A stretch of DNA of 64,000 nt, taken from positions 1 to 64,000 of the forward strand of contig JBHGAV010000008.1 of the NCBI GenBank assembly GCA_041946685.1, given 5' to 3'. This document shows, piece after piece, positions 16,779 through 25,786 of this stretch. This DNA comes from JBHGAV01 sp041946685. Lineage in GTDB: Bacteria; Acidobacteriota; Terriglobia; Bryobacterales; Bryobacteraceae. The notes beneath the pieces are model-generated. The model was given only the letters and a program-made list of their open reading frames with translations, was not told the origin of the DNA and ran no database searches. The translations under genes and the position numbers were made by a program. Position 1 is the stretch's first letter. Each line of letters starts with the position of its first letter.

Positions 16779-17175
16779 ACGGCCATCCTAGCGCAAGCCG
16801 GCGGACGAAGCCGGCGTCGGCTTCGAGGAAGTCGTATTCCGGCAGGCGGCTGGGCTTCTCCCACAAGATCCGCTCGAAGACCCGGTTCTCCGGCTCTCCC
16901 TGGAACTCCCGCACCTGGAGGAAGATGAGCCGGAACGGCGGCCGGCCCTCATACTGGTGGTCCAATCGCTCGATCTCCGGCCCGATGCGGGCCTGTATGG
17001 CCAACTCCTCCTCCAGTTCCCGCTGCAAGGCCTCGGCGGGCGACTCGCCCGGCTCCACCTTGCCCCCGGGGAACTCCCACCTGAGAGGATGTCTGTCGGA
17101 ATGCCGCCTCTGGCAAATGAGAACACGGCCATCGCGCTCGATGACGGCGGCGACGACTGTGCGTGGGCTAGTCAC
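16750..17175 (-). CDS. NUDIX hydrolase (MutT-like)
   Basis: 141 residues from GTG 17175, which overlaps the stop of the upstream gene by four bases. The NUDIX box G-G-K-V-E-P-G-E-S-P-A-E-A-L-Q-R-E-L-E-E-E is complete (G-x5-E-x7-R-E-x2-E-E). A preceding W-E-F-P segment and V-V-A-A-V-I-E-R-D-G-R-V-L-I-C-Q-R-R are typical of MutT 8-oxo-dGTPases. Alternative substrates among nucleoside diphosphate derivatives are possible. An ATG further upstream in the frame would overlap the preceding gene more deeply. Confidence 0.87.
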   Translation of the reverse strand: MTSPRTVVAAVIERDGRVLICQRRHSDRHPLRWEFPGGKVEPGESPAEALQRELEEELAIQARIGPEIERLDHQYEGRPPFRLIFLQVREFQGEPENRVFERILWEKPSRLPEYDFLEADAGFVRRLALGWPYEQGEAGPV

Positions 17176-19277
17176 AGCAAAGGCCGTATCCCTTCGCGGC
17201 GCACCAGCCAGGAGCCGGACGGAAAGCCCGGCGCGTGTACGCCAGGTCCACCATGCCAACCGCCTGCCATAAGGGCGACGGCCGCAAGCAGGCCGCCGTT
17301 ACCGGGCAGATACAGGGGCAAGTCCGGACGCTGGTAGTTGTGTCCATTGGGCAGCCAGCGGTTCTTCGGAGAGTCGATGAACAGGGAATCGACGGCCAGC
17401 GACGGCTCCCCGACCCGGGCCGCGGTCATCGCCATCATGGGATAGTCCCAGCCCCAGGTGTCGGGCCAGTTCCAGCTCTTGAGCACTCTACGCAGGGTGT
17501 TCCGCATGATCCCCCGATCCACGCCCGGGCCGGGAAGCACGCCCAGCGCCGCCAGCATCGACGGATGGTCGTGGTTCCTCTCCGTGAAGGTCTGTGGGCA
17601 ATTCTCGTGTGCCAGATAGACGCCGTCCCTCACCGGGAGTTCTGACAGCCGCTGGCGGGCACGGTCCCACTCGGATTGGCGGCGCATCCCGAGGCGCTCC
17701 CGCCAGAGTTGGGCGATCTCCAGTCCGCGGCTCCAGTAGGCCAGTTCGAAGGTTGGGTTCCATGTCTCCCGCGGCGGGTGGTTCTCCTGGGCGGGAATCA
17801 AAGGAGGCCCGAGCACGAAGCGGTTTCGCCGGCTGTCGAAGGCGGCATACGACGTCATGAACTCCGCCGAGTCCATCACGATTTCGGCGTAGCGGTCCAG
17901 CGTCTCCCGGCCGGGGTGCGACTGGTAGCACAGCTCCGCCATCGCGATGGGATGCGGCTGCTGCCAGATGAGCAGCGGGCCGATGGACGAAGGGCTGTCG
18001 CAGCCATCCGGCGAGCTCATCTTGGGCCAGCGCGCGCCGGAGTAACCCTGTTGCTTGGCCTTCAGGCGCGCCGAAGGCAGGATGCGGCGATAGTAGTCGA
18101 GGCTGCGCTCCAGTAGCGGCGTGCGGCCCCACAGTGCGAAATGGGCGGCGTGCCACCAGTGCATCTCCAGATGGAACTTGCCGTACCAACTGTTGCAGGT
18201 GAGTCCGGTCTCCTGGGGAGGCATCGACCCCGAGCACTGGATGGCGGTCAGGTACTGCGAGAGGACGATGCGCCGTTCCAACTCCGGGGCGCGCGCATCG
18301 CGGCTGCCGTCGAGGTCGACCGCGCCGCCCGTGCTCCAGAAGCGCTGCCAGTGTCTCCGGCTGCGATCCTGCGACTGGCGCGCCGCCCGCGGAGGCGGGG
18401 AAAGCGGGCGCGGAGAGAACCGGCACACGAAGGCGATCTCACCGGCGCCCCGGGAAGCGAGGAGCCAGAAACGGTGCTCGCTCTCCTGTTCAACGGAAGC
18501 CCTGCCCTGCCAGCCGAGCGTGACCCAGTACCGGTCGCCATCCAGTTGACGCTCCAGGTCGAGGCGGCCCGCCGATTGCGAGACAGTCCGGCTTTCATGC
18601 CTGCTAGGGGACTTCCAGTCGGCGGCGTTCATCTGCGGCGAACCGTAGGGGAAGTCGAAGATCACAGCCAATCGCCCCTGCGAAACGAGCGGAGAGTGGA
18701 TCACCGCCGCCACGGAGTCATCCTCCGGATCGACGCTGGTGTCGACGGTCACGGCCGCTCCGTCCACCCGAAAGCTGCTGGAAAGGATGCCGGTCCACAG
18801 GTCGAGCGTCTGCCGGATGGCTGAAAGCGCGTGATATGGCAGCGATTCTGCGCCGCTTCCAATCAGCCGGAATCCGATGCGGCCAAGATGGAGGCGATGC
18901 GGATTCTCGCGGAGCCAGTTGAAGAGATCCTGCTGGCCCTCGGCCCGGGTCGGATAGCCGACCATGCGGCCGTGTGTATCGAACTGCTCCAGTTTCAGGT
19001 CCGCGGCCGACCGGCCCGGCAGGGAGGGGAAGCTGTGCCAGCCCCACTGCGATTGGGTACACAGCGGAATACCCTGCTCGTACAGCTCGGGGAATGTCTG
19101 CAAGCCGGTGAAGTCGGCGGTAAAGGCGAACTCACCGTTGCCGACCGACAAGGGCGAGAGAGGATCGGCGGCAGTGACCACCGGATTGTGCCTCTGGACC
19201 AGGGCCCGGCGGTCAATCCTCTCCCCCGCAGCGCCAAACGCGGCTGCCCCGAGGAACTCCCTTCGCGAGGGTTTCAT
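17172..19277 (-). CDS. GH65-like alpha/alpha-toroid glycosidase, Tat-exported
   Basis: 701 residues. The N-terminus S-R-R-E-F-L-G-A-A-A is a twin-arginine signal. An N-terminal beta-sandwich part is followed by a six-hairpin toroid with W-Y-G-K-F-H-L-E-M-H-W-W-H, the signature of GH65/PGGHG-like enzymes; E of H-L-E-M is the likely general acid. C-terminal blocks T-W-G-W-D-Y-P and L-P-G-N-G-G-L are also typical. It probably cleaves an alpha-linked sugar outside the cytoplasm. It starts four bases after the upstream stop and overlaps the NUDIX gene, so it is inside an operon. Confidence 0.75.
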   Translation of the reverse strand: MKPSRREFLGAAAFGAAGERIDRRALVQRHNPVVTAADPLSPLSVGNGEFAFTADFTGLQTFPELYEQGIPLCTQSQWGWHSFPSLPGRSAADLKLEQFDTHGRMVGYPTRAEGQQDLFNWLRENPHRLHLGRIGFRLIGSGAESLPYHALSAIRQTLDLWTGILSSSFRVDGAAVTVDTSVDPEDDSVAAVIHSPLVSQGRLAVIFDFPYGSPQMNAADWKSPSRHESRTVSQSAGRLDLERQLDGDRYWVTLGWQGRASVEQESEHRFWLLASRGAGEIAFVCRFSPRPLSPPPRAARQSQDRSRRHWQRFWSTGGAVDLDGSRDARAPELERRIVLSQYLTAIQCSGSMPPQETGLTCNSWYGKFHLEMHWWHAAHFALWGRTPLLERSLDYYRRILPSARLKAKQQGYSGARWPKMSSPDGCDSPSSIGPLLIWQQPHPIAMAELCYQSHPGRETLDRYAEIVMDSAEFMTSYAAFDSRRNRFVLGPPLIPAQENHPPRETWNPTFELAYWSRGLEIAQLWRERLGMRRQSEWDRARQRLSELPVRDGVYLAHENCPQTFTERNHDHPSMLAALGVLPGPGVDRGIMRNTLRRVLKSWNWPDTWGWDYPMMAMTAARVGEPSLAVDSLFIDSPKNRWLPNGHNYQRPDLPLYLPGNGGLLAAVALMAGGWHGGPGVHAPGFPSGSWLVRREGIRPLL

Positions 19278-19281
19278 CGGA

Positions 19282-21327
19282 CTACTTCAGGATCCGCCAC
19301 AGGTTGCTGTAATCGTCAGTCCAGGGGCGGAAGCCCGGCTTGACCTTGATCCTGCCGCTGCCCCCCTTGAAGGCGGGCTTGTTCAGTACCTCCGGATCCG
19401 ACGCGAGGAGAACCCAGGTTGCCCCGTATACCAGGTCGGCCGAGTCGTCTGTGTCTATCAGGAGTGTGTGCCTGCCAAGCGCGTCGGCGGCGCTCTGGAC
19501 CACGGGCTCGAGTCTCAGATGGCTGTTGCTCACGTGCACCGCGAGGATCCCATCCGGCCGCAGATGGCGGAAGTACACGCGGAACGCCTCCAGCGTCAGC
19601 AGGTGGACCGGAATGGCGTCGCTGGAAAAGGCGTCCACGGCGAGCACGTCGAACTGCTGAGAGGGCTCCCTCTCCAGCGAAAGACGCGCGTCTCCGAGCA
19701 CTACGTCGATCTTGGCCTCCGACTCCATGAGATAGGTGAACTCGCGCTTTGCAATCTCCGGCACCAGTGGGTTGATCTCGTAAATGCGGTAGTAGTCCCC
19801 GGGGCGCCCGTAGCCGGCCAGCGTGCCCGTTCCAAGGCCGATCACGCCGACCCGCTGCGCGGAGCGCCGTGTGTTCTCGATGGCAAGCCCGACACCGGAC
19901 TGGCTGCCGTAATAGGTCGTATGGAGCCGCCGCCGCTGCGGGGAGAGGTATTGCAGGCCATGGGTGATGGTGCCGTGAACCAGAGTCCGGGTGGCGAACG
20001 GATCCTGGAGACCGCCCGATTGCGTGACCCGGAGGGCGCCATAGAAGTTGCGCACCATCAGCCTGGAGTCGCGCACGGTCTCGCGTTCCTGGGTGTACAG
20101 CGTCAGGCCCAGCACGATGGCCAGGAACGCCCAACCGGCGTAAACCCACTTGTAGACGTTGCGGAAAACCACCAGGGCCATCACCGCGCAGAAGAAGATC
20201 GCGATGGGCATCTCCCAGAAGCCACGGAAGATGCTCGGCGCAAGCCCGCCCACGAAAAGGCCCCCGAGCGCTCCGCCGAGCGCAATCGCCAGGTAGAATC
20301 CGGTCAGGTGGGACGCATGCGGCCGCCTCACGGCCAGTTCGCCGTGACAAACCATGCAGGCCACGAAGAGCCCCCCGGCAAACAAGGGGACCACATGGTA
20401 CAGGTTCGTGCCGCCGTCGAACTTGCCCAAGCCGTAACACATCCCGCTGAGCAGCAAGGCCAACAGACCCGTGAACGCCCCCTGGGAGTACCAGCTCTCC
20501 CGTCCAAAAGTGAGGATGAAGCTCAACAGATAGAGACTGAGCGGGAGGATCCAAAGGAACGGCACCGGCGCGATGTTCTGGCAGACATAGTTGGTCACCG
20601 CCAGCAGCATGGTGGAAGAGCACGCCGCCAGCAGCGTCCAAAGAACGTAGGAATACCAGGCGGGTGGACGCGGTTCAACGGGCGGTTCTGCCGCCTCCTC
20701 GCCTGACACCACAGGAAGCTCCGCCTGAGCGGCCGGCTCGGGCGCGCGCGGCCTCAAGCTGAGCCAGCCGCAAGCCGCCGCCAGCGCCGCGAAGACGGCG
20801 TAAGACACGGACCAGATCCGCGCCTGGTTGCTGGTCGCCAGGTACGGTTCAAACAGCACCGGATAGGTCACAAGAGCCAGCAGGCTTCCGAAATTCGATA
20901 CGGCGTAGAGCCGGTACGGAAACGCGACCTGGTGCGAGCGGGCATACCAGGCCTGCATCAGCGGTCCTGTCGTGGACAGAAGAAGATACGGCAGCCCGAC
21001 CGACATGGTCAGCAGTCCCAGGATGGCCAGGACAGGATCGTCATCCCCGCCCGGCTTCCAGGCCGGGTTGGGGATGACGCGCAAGAGAAGCAAGCTCACT
21101 GCCAGCAAAGAGACGTGGACGATGGCCTGCACCCTGGCGCGGAGCGTGCGGACCATGAAGTGCGCGTACAGGTACCCGAGAAGCAGGACCACCTGGAAGA
21201 ACAGCATGCAAGCCGACCACACCGACGCGGAACCGCCGAACCAGGGCAGGATGACCTTCGCGATCATCGGCTGAATCTGAAAAACCAGGAAGGCGCCGAG
21301 GAATATGGTCAGGACGTAAAGCAGCAT
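19282..21327 (-). CDS. MFS-like transporter fused to a spermidine synthase-like domain
   Basis: 681 residues. The first ~420 hold about 11 hydrophobic segments, starting L-L-Y-V-L-T-I-F-L-G-A-F-L. From about residue 450 a cytoplasmic domain has the methyltransferase-fold motif G-V-I-G-L-G-T-G-T-L-A, E-I-N-P and V-L-G-D-A-R-L, and the D-A-F-S-S-D-A-I-P-V-H-L-L block of spermidine-synthase-like proteins. Substrate is unknown; catalytic spermidine synthase residues were not all confirmed. It directly follows the PP2C gene (start at 21327, one base after its stop). Confidence 0.82.
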   Translation of the reverse strand: MLLYVLTIFLGAFLVFQIQPMIAKVILPWFGGSASVWSACMLFFQVVLLLGYLYAHFMVRTLRARVQAIVHVSLLAVSLLLLRVIPNPAWKPGGDDDPVLAILGLLTMSVGLPYLLLSTTGPLMQAWYARSHQVAFPYRLYAVSNFGSLLALVTYPVLFEPYLATSNQARIWSVSYAVFAALAAACGWLSLRPRAPEPAAQAELPVVSGEEAAEPPVEPRPPAWYSYVLWTLLAACSSTMLLAVTNYVCQNIAPVPFLWILPLSLYLLSFILTFGRESWYSQGAFTGLLALLLSGMCYGLGKFDGGTNLYHVVPLFAGGLFVACMVCHGELAVRRPHASHLTGFYLAIALGGALGGLFVGGLAPSIFRGFWEMPIAIFFCAVMALVVFRNVYKWVYAGWAFLAIVLGLTLYTQERETVRDSRLMVRNFYGALRVTQSGGLQDPFATRTLVHGTITHGLQYLSPQRRRLHTTYYGSQSGVGLAIENTRRSAQRVGVIGLGTGTLAGYGRPGDYYRIYEINPLVPEIAKREFTYLMESEAKIDVVLGDARLSLEREPSQQFDVLAVDAFSSDAIPVHLLTLEAFRVYFRHLRPDGILAVHVSNSHLRLEPVVQSAADALGRHTLLIDTDDSADLVYGATWVLLASDPEVLNKPAFKGGSGRIKVKPGFRPWTDDYSNLWRILK

Positions 21328-22980
21328 CTAGTCTCTTTCCGGAAGGTACTCCACAACCATGATAGTGATGTCGTCCTTCTGCACGGCGCCCTCGGTGTGC
21401 GCAGCCAGGGCTGCCAGCAGAGAGTCGTACATGCGCTGCGCATCGCCGGAAGCGCCGGCCCGCGCAATCTGCCTGATCCGGCGCGCTCCGAAGACCTGAC
21501 CCTCGGCATCTTCGGCGTCGGCAAGGCCGTCCGTATGGAGCACCAGCTTATCTCCGCGCGACAGACGCGCCTCTCCGGTCTGGTAAGCCGCTTCCTCCAG
21601 CATGCCGATGGGCGGGCCGGTGGGGTGCAGTTCTTCCAGGCGGCCTCCCCCGCGCACGAGCAGAACCACGCCGTGGCCGGCATTGACGTACCGCAGCAAA
21701 CCGTCGCCGGTGAGTGTGGCGAAGAAGAAGGTCGCGTACTTCTCTCCTCCCGTGCGCTCCAGGAGGAAGGCGTTGATCCGCGACATGGCCTCGCCGGTGG
21801 AAAGGCCGGTTCCAGGCGCCGCCAGGAATACGCCCTGAAGCAGCGCCGCCAGCAAGGCCGAGCTGACTCCCTTGCCCGACACGTCGGCGACGATCAGGGC
21901 CCACTCCGATGAGCCGGTTTGGCGCAGATCGAAGTAGTCTCCCCCGACCTGGCGCGTGGGAATGCTCCGGCCCGCCGCGCGCAACCAGCCACTCGTGGGC
22001 AACCGCCGCGGCAGCAGGTTCTCCTGGATGTGCCGGGCGATCTCCAGCTCGTCCTCCATGCGCTGCCGCGCCCGCTCGCCCTCCAGAAGCCGGGCGTTCT
22101 CGAGAATGATGGATGCCTCCAGGGCGAGCGTCTGGAGCAGTTCGCGGTCGCTGGAGGCCAGATCCGCGCGTCCTGCGCGGCTGTCCAGGTACAGGACCCC
22201 CATGGTCTGCTCGGCCGGCTGAAGGGCCGCGTTCTCCGCGTCGGCTGCCGCTCCGACCTTAACGAGGGGAACGCAAACCACGCTGCGCAGATCCAGCTCC
22301 TCTATAGTTCGCGAAGGCAGCTCCAGGTCGCCCGAGTGCGGGTCGAAGCTCATCGACAGCAATTCGCGACGTCCGGCCAGTGCCCGGTGAATGATCGAGG
22401 TGGGCACGCGCAGGTCGCTGGCCGACAGCGTCCGGCCCTGGCTGTCGCGCGCCACGCGGAACTCCAGTCCGGCATCCTGGCGGAGTAGGAGGAAGCCGCG
22501 CTCGGCGCGGGTAACGGTGAGAGCGGTGTCGACCAGCGCCGCCAGCATGTCCGAAGGAGAGAGCGACGTCTCTACTGCGCGCGCCAGCTCCACCAAAGCG
22601 CGGAGCCGGGCCAGATCGCCCCCTTCCGCGCCAGGAGGAACGATGCGGCCCGCCAGCCGCTCGATGCCGGGTTCTCCGAGGGTGAAGATCAATTGGAAGG
22701 AATCCGCCACGCCGAATTCGATGCGATCTGCCGGATTCAACCGGCGCCGCCGGATGCGATCGCCGTTGACGAACACGCCGTTCAGACTGCCCAGGTCCTC
22801 GAGGAAGATGGCCTCGCCTTCGGCGACGATACGTGCGTGGGTCCGCGAGATCCGGGCGTCGCGCAGCACGACATGGTTGCCCGCTTGGCGGCCGATGAGG
22901 CACGGGAATTCGGAGATGGGAATCCTGACGCGGCCGCCGCCGGGCTCGATCACAATCAGGGAAGCCGGGGGCGAGGCCAT
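21328..22980 (-). CDS. FHA-GAF-PP2C (RsbU/SpoIIE-type) signalling phosphatase
   Basis: 550 residues from ATG 22980, which overlaps the Fur-gene stop as TGATG; an ATG at 22998 is an alternative. An FHA domain (about 15-105, G-R-Q-A-G-N-H-V-V-L and S-R-T-H-A-R) is followed by a GAF domain (about 120-290, G-F-L-L-L-R-Q-D) and a short coiled coil. A SpoIIE-like PP2C domain (about 315-545) has V-G-G-D-Y-F-D, V-A-D-V-S-G-K-G and H-T-D-G-L-A-D-A as metal-binding motifs. It probably reverses serine phosphorylation of an anti-sigma antagonist. Its coupling to a metal/peroxide regulator is noteworthy. Confidence 0.88.
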   Translation of the reverse strand: MASPPASLIVIEPGGGRVRIPISEFPCLIGRQAGNHVVLRDARISRTHARIVAEGEAIFLEDLGSLNGVFVNGDRIRRRRLNPADRIEFGVADSFQLIFTLGEPGIERLAGRIVPPGAEGGDLARLRALVELARAVETSLSPSDMLAALVDTALTVTRAERGFLLLRQDAGLEFRVARDSQGRTLSASDLRVPTSIIHRALAGRRELLSMSFDPHSGDLELPSRTIEELDLRSVVCVPLVKVGAAADAENAALQPAEQTMGVLYLDSRAGRADLASSDRELLQTLALEASIILENARLLEGERARQRMEDELEIARHIQENLLPRRLPTSGWLRAAGRSIPTRQVGGDYFDLRQTGSSEWALIVADVSGKGVSSALLAALLQGVFLAAPGTGLSTGEAMSRINAFLLERTGGEKYATFFFATLTGDGLLRYVNAGHGVVLLVRGGGRLEELHPTGPPIGMLEEAAYQTGEARLSRGDKLVLHTDGLADAEDAEGQVFGARRIRQIARAGASGDAQRMYDSLLAALAAHTEGAVQKDDITIMVVEYLPERD

Positions 22981-23414
22981 CACTTGCTCCGCCGGCATCG
23001 CGGGCAGTACCCTCCCACTTCGGTGCGTGAGATCAGCACCTGGAAGCCGAACTGCGACTCCACCTGGCGGCGGATCTTCTGCAGCGGCTCGCCGAAGAAC
23101 TCCTCCACCTTCCCGCAGCGCAGGCAGATCGCGTGGGCGTGTTCCTGCTTCAGGCGGCTCTCGTAGTAATGCTGGCCGCCGCTCCAGTGCATCAGGTCCA
23201 GCTCGTCCACCAGCCCAACTTCCTTCAGCATGTTGATGGTGCGGTAGACCGTGACTCGATTGATCTTGGGGTCTTTCTTCTTGGCGAGCTGGTAGAGCTG
23301 TTCGGCGTCCAGGTGCAGACCCGTCTCGTCCATCAGGTCAAGCAGTATCCGCCGCTGGCGAGTGAGCCGGATACCGTGTTCCTTAAGAGAACCCTTGATG
23401 CTCTTGAGCGCCAT
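22980..23414 (-). CDS. Fur-family transcriptional regulator
   Basis: 144 residues. The winged helix contains R-L-T-R-Q-R-R-I-L-L-D-L and I-N-R-V-T-V-Y-R-T-I-N-M-L. Metal-site residues include the Q-H-Y-Y-E segment with H-x-H (H-A-H-A) nearby and two zinc CxxC pairs, C-L-R-C near 95 and C-P-R-C near the C-terminus. Which metal or peroxide it senses (Fur, PerR or Zur) cannot be decided from this. The stop overlaps the PP2C start. It heads the minus-strand run 23414 to 16467. Confidence 0.88.
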   Translation of the reverse strand: MALKSIKGSLKEHGIRLTRQRRILLDLMDETGLHLDAEQLYQLAKKKDPKINRVTVYRTINMLKEVGLVDELDLMHWSGGQHYYESRLKQEHAHAICLRCGKVEEFFGEPLQKIRRQVESQFGFQVLISRTEVGGYCPRCRRSK

Positions 23415-23486
23415 GAGTGCGGACCTGAAACAACTGTAGCACCCGGCGGGCCGCCGGGCAGAACGCCTCCGGCCCGCGGCTATATC

Positions 23487-24239
23487 ATGGTACGCATGGC
23501 GCAACCGGTGTGCGAGAAGTGCGGAGGTACGGGCTGGATCATCGTCGAGCGTGAGGGCCTTTCGGGCGCCGAGCGCTGCGGTTGCGTCCAGGAGAGCCGC
23601 ACGCAGAAGTTGGAGGAGAACGCGGGAATCCCGCCCCTCTATGAAAAGGCCGGCTTTGAGACCTTCAATGCTCACGGCAACGCCGAGCTTCAGAAGGTCA
23701 TGCTGGATGTGGCCTCCTACGCGCGCGAATACCCCGTGCTCCCCAAGCCGGGGCTGCTCTTCATCGGCGAACCCGGCACGGGCAAGACTCACCTTGCCGT
23801 CGCCGCGCTCCGCCGCCTCATCGCGCGAGGCTTCGAGGGCGTGTTCTGCGACTACCAAAACCTGCTGGACAGGATCCGCGCCAGCTATGACCAGGGTTCC
23901 GGCGCCAGCGACCGCGAAGCGTATCGCACGGCCCTGGAGTCCGAGATCCTCGTGCTCGATGACCTGGGAGCGCACCGCGTCACCGAGTGGGTGGAAGACA
24001 TCGTTACCGCGATCGTGACCTACCGCTGCAATCACAGGAAGGCGCTCATCGTTACGACCAACCTTCCCGATGCCGACGCCGGCGACCGGCTGGTGGAACG
24101 CAGCTCCGCCCTGCCCGGCAAGATGGATTACCGGATTTCGCTGGTGGATCGCATCGGTATCCGGGCCCGCTCGCGGCTGAGCGAAATGTGCCGCATCGTG
24201 AAGATGCCCGCGGTAGGGGACTACCGCGCGCGCAAATAG
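23487..24239 (+). CDS. DnaC/IstB-like AAA+ ATPase with an N-terminal zinc finger
   Basis: 250 residues. C-E-K-C-G-G-T-G-W near the N-terminus and the pair C-G-C-V make a CxxC/CxC zinc module. Walker A is G-E-P-G-T-G-K-T and Walker B is I-L-V-L-D-D-L-G-A-H-R. S-R-L-S-E-M is close to the arginine-finger region of helicase loaders. Chromosomal DnaC-like proteins of this size are often annotated as replication loaders; there is no transposase beside it, so it is not an IS21 gene. ATG 23487 and ATG 23496 are both possible starts. Confidence 0.78.
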   Translation: MVRMAQPVCEKCGGTGWIIVEREGLSGAERCGCVQESRTQKLEENAGIPPLYEKAGFETFNAHGNAELQKVMLDVASYAREYPVLPKPGLLFIGEPGTGKTHLAVAALRRLIARGFEGVFCDYQNLLDRIRASYDQGSGASDREAYRTALESEILVLDDLGAHRVTEWVEDIVTAIVTYRCNHRKALIVTTNLPDADAGDRLVERSSALPGKMDYRISLVDRIGIRARSRLSEMCRIVKMPAVGDYRARK

Positions 24240-24241
24240 GG

Positions 24242-25117
24242 CTACCTCTTCTCCAGCCAGCCGTTCAGCCGGAGCCAGTCCGCCAGCCGCTCCGGCCAGG
24301 TCGCGAGGATCGGGTCTTTCCCCAGGCCCACTCCGTGCGCGCCGTGCTGGTACAGGTGCATCTCCGCAGGCACCTTTGCCTGGATCAACGCACGATAGAA
24401 GTTGACGCTGTTCTCCACGGGAACCGCCGGGTCGTCCGTCGTGTGAAACAGGAACGCGGGGGGCGTCCTTGATGTGACCTGGAGCTCGCTCGACATGCTC
24501 TCCACCAGCTTAGGGTCCGGGCTCGGTCCCAGCAGGTTGTCTCGCGACCCCTGGTGTGTGTATCGCTGGTCCATCGTAATCACGGGATAGCCCAGGATGA
24601 GGAAGTCGGGCCGCGAGCTGACGCGCTCCACCGGATCGGCGGCGGCGGGATTGCCGTCGTCAAAGTGCGTCCCGGCAGAGGAAGCCAGGTGCCCGCCCGC
24701 CGAGAAGCCCATGATTCCAATCCGGTTCGGCGCGACTCCGAACTCCGCCGCGCGGCTCCGCACCATGCGAATGGCGCGCTGGGCGTCCTGCAAGGGGGCA
24801 GGGTGATGGTAGCGTGGTCCCAGGCGCGACTTCAACACGAATGCGGCCACGCCGAGCTTGTTGAACCACTGGCCCACTTCGACGCCCTCGTAAGACATCA
24901 CCAATCGGACATAGCCGCCGCCGGGGCAAATGATGACACCGGAGCCGACAGCGCTACCCGGATCGGGCAGCAGGATGGTCAGTTCCACGCGGTCCGCTTC
25001 CTCATTGCCAACCGCGCCGGGCGCGCCGCCAGGCCACAAGGCCTCGACCTTCGGCCCGGCAGTCTGAGCGCAAGCCAATGCCGCTAGAAGAGCGCAGAAA
25101 CTCAATCTCCAGATCAC
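24242..25117 (-). CDS. Secreted alpha/beta-hydrolase, acetylxylan-esterase-like
   Basis: 291 residues from GTG 25117, which has GGAGG eight bases upstream; an ATG at 25156 would overlap the previous gene. The signal peptide runs from W-R-L-S-F to L-A-C-A-Q. The oxyanion box is C-P-G-G-G-Y, the nucleophile elbow G-F-S-A-G-G-H-L-A-S, the acid D in T-T-D-D-P-A-V-P, and the base H in G-A-H-G-V-G. This set is typical of BD-FAE/Axe7A-like esterases that act on acetylated sugars. It follows tsaC on the same strand. Confidence 0.83.
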   Translation of the reverse strand: MIWRLSFCALLAALACAQTAGPKVEALWPGGAPGAVGNEEADRVELTILLPDPGSAVGSGVIICPGGGYVRLVMSYEGVEVGQWFNKLGVAAFVLKSRLGPRYHHPAPLQDAQRAIRMVRSRAAEFGVAPNRIGIMGFSAGGHLASSAGTHFDDGNPAAADPVERVSSRPDFLILGYPVITMDQRYTHQGSRDNLLGPSPDPKLVESMSSELQVTSRTPPAFLFHTTDDPAVPVENSVNFYRALIQAKVPAEMHLYQHGAHGVGLGKDPILATWPERLADWLRLNGWLEKR

Positions 25118-25133
25118 CAGATCCTCCAATCCT

Positions 25134-25769
25134 TCAATGACTAAGCGCGTCCGCAATCTCTTTGGAGGGAATGGCTCCCTCCTTGATCAGTCTCCAGACG
25201 TGCTCCGTGATGTCCACCGTGGTGCTTCCCTGGCCGGGGCACAGACCACCGTCGAGCACCAGGTCGATCCGCCCGTCCATCTTGCCAAACACCTCTATGC
25301 CGCTGCGGCAGGTGGGCTGGCCCGAGATGTTGGCGCTGGTTGCGATGAGCGGTTGCCCGAGTTGCTCAAGCAATGCCGCGGCCACCTTGGAGCGGCTCTG
25401 CCGCAGAGCCAGACGGCCCGTGTTGCCCGTGACCTTGAGCGGAACCTTGGCCGAGGCGGGCACAATCACCGTCAGGGGACCCGGCCAGAACAGACGAGCC
25501 AGAAGATAGAAGCGGCTGGAGAGGTCCGTGGCCAGGTCCTCAGCCATGAGCACGTCGCTGACGAGCAAGGGCAGGGAACGGTGGATCTCCCGCCCCTTGG
25601 CGTGGAACACTTGGCCGATCGCCCGCAGGTTGAAGGGATCGGCCACAACGGTGTAGAGCGCGTCGGTGGGGATCGCGACGACGCCTCCTCCTCGGATGGC
25701 GGCGGCGGCCTTCTCGATGGGCTGCGGACCCGGAGACTCGGGATTGATCTCGATGAGGTCGGTTGTCAC
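25134..25769 (-). CDS. tsaC: Threonylcarbamoyl-AMP synthase (Sua5/YrdC family)
   Basis: 211 residues of the YrdC fold. Recognisable blocks are V-V-A-I-P-T-D-A-L-Y near the N-terminus, K-G-R, W-P-G-P-L-T-V-I, a lysine/arginine cluster around R-Q-S-R-S-K-V and S-A-N-I-S-G. The enzyme makes the threonylcarbamoyl adenylate used to form t6A in tRNA. Length fits the short YrdC type, without the C-terminal Sua5 domain. It is downstream of the methyltransferase/MTHFR fusion on the minus strand. Confidence 0.9.
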   Translation of the reverse strand: MTTDLIEINPESPGPQPIEKAAAAIRGGGVVAIPTDALYTVVADPFNLRAIGQVFHAKGREIHRSLPLLVSDVLMAEDLATDLSSRFYLLARLFWPGPLTVIVPASAKVPLKVTGNTGRLALRQSRSKVAAALLEQLGQPLIATSANISGQPTCRSGIEVFGKMDGRIDLVLDGGLCPGQGSTTVDITEHVWRLIKEGAIPSKEIADALSH

Positions 25770-25786
25770 TGTCGATTGGTGCCAAT

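Noticed and set aside
18964..20706. 580-codon plus-strand frame opposite the spermidine-synthase-like gene
   Set aside because: No recognisable domain and the opposite strand has a clear domain architecture over the same bases.
23487..24239. IS21-type IstB gene of an insertion sequence
   Set aside because: No IstA transposase or terminal repeats nearby, and an added zinc module favours a chromosomal DnaC-like protein.
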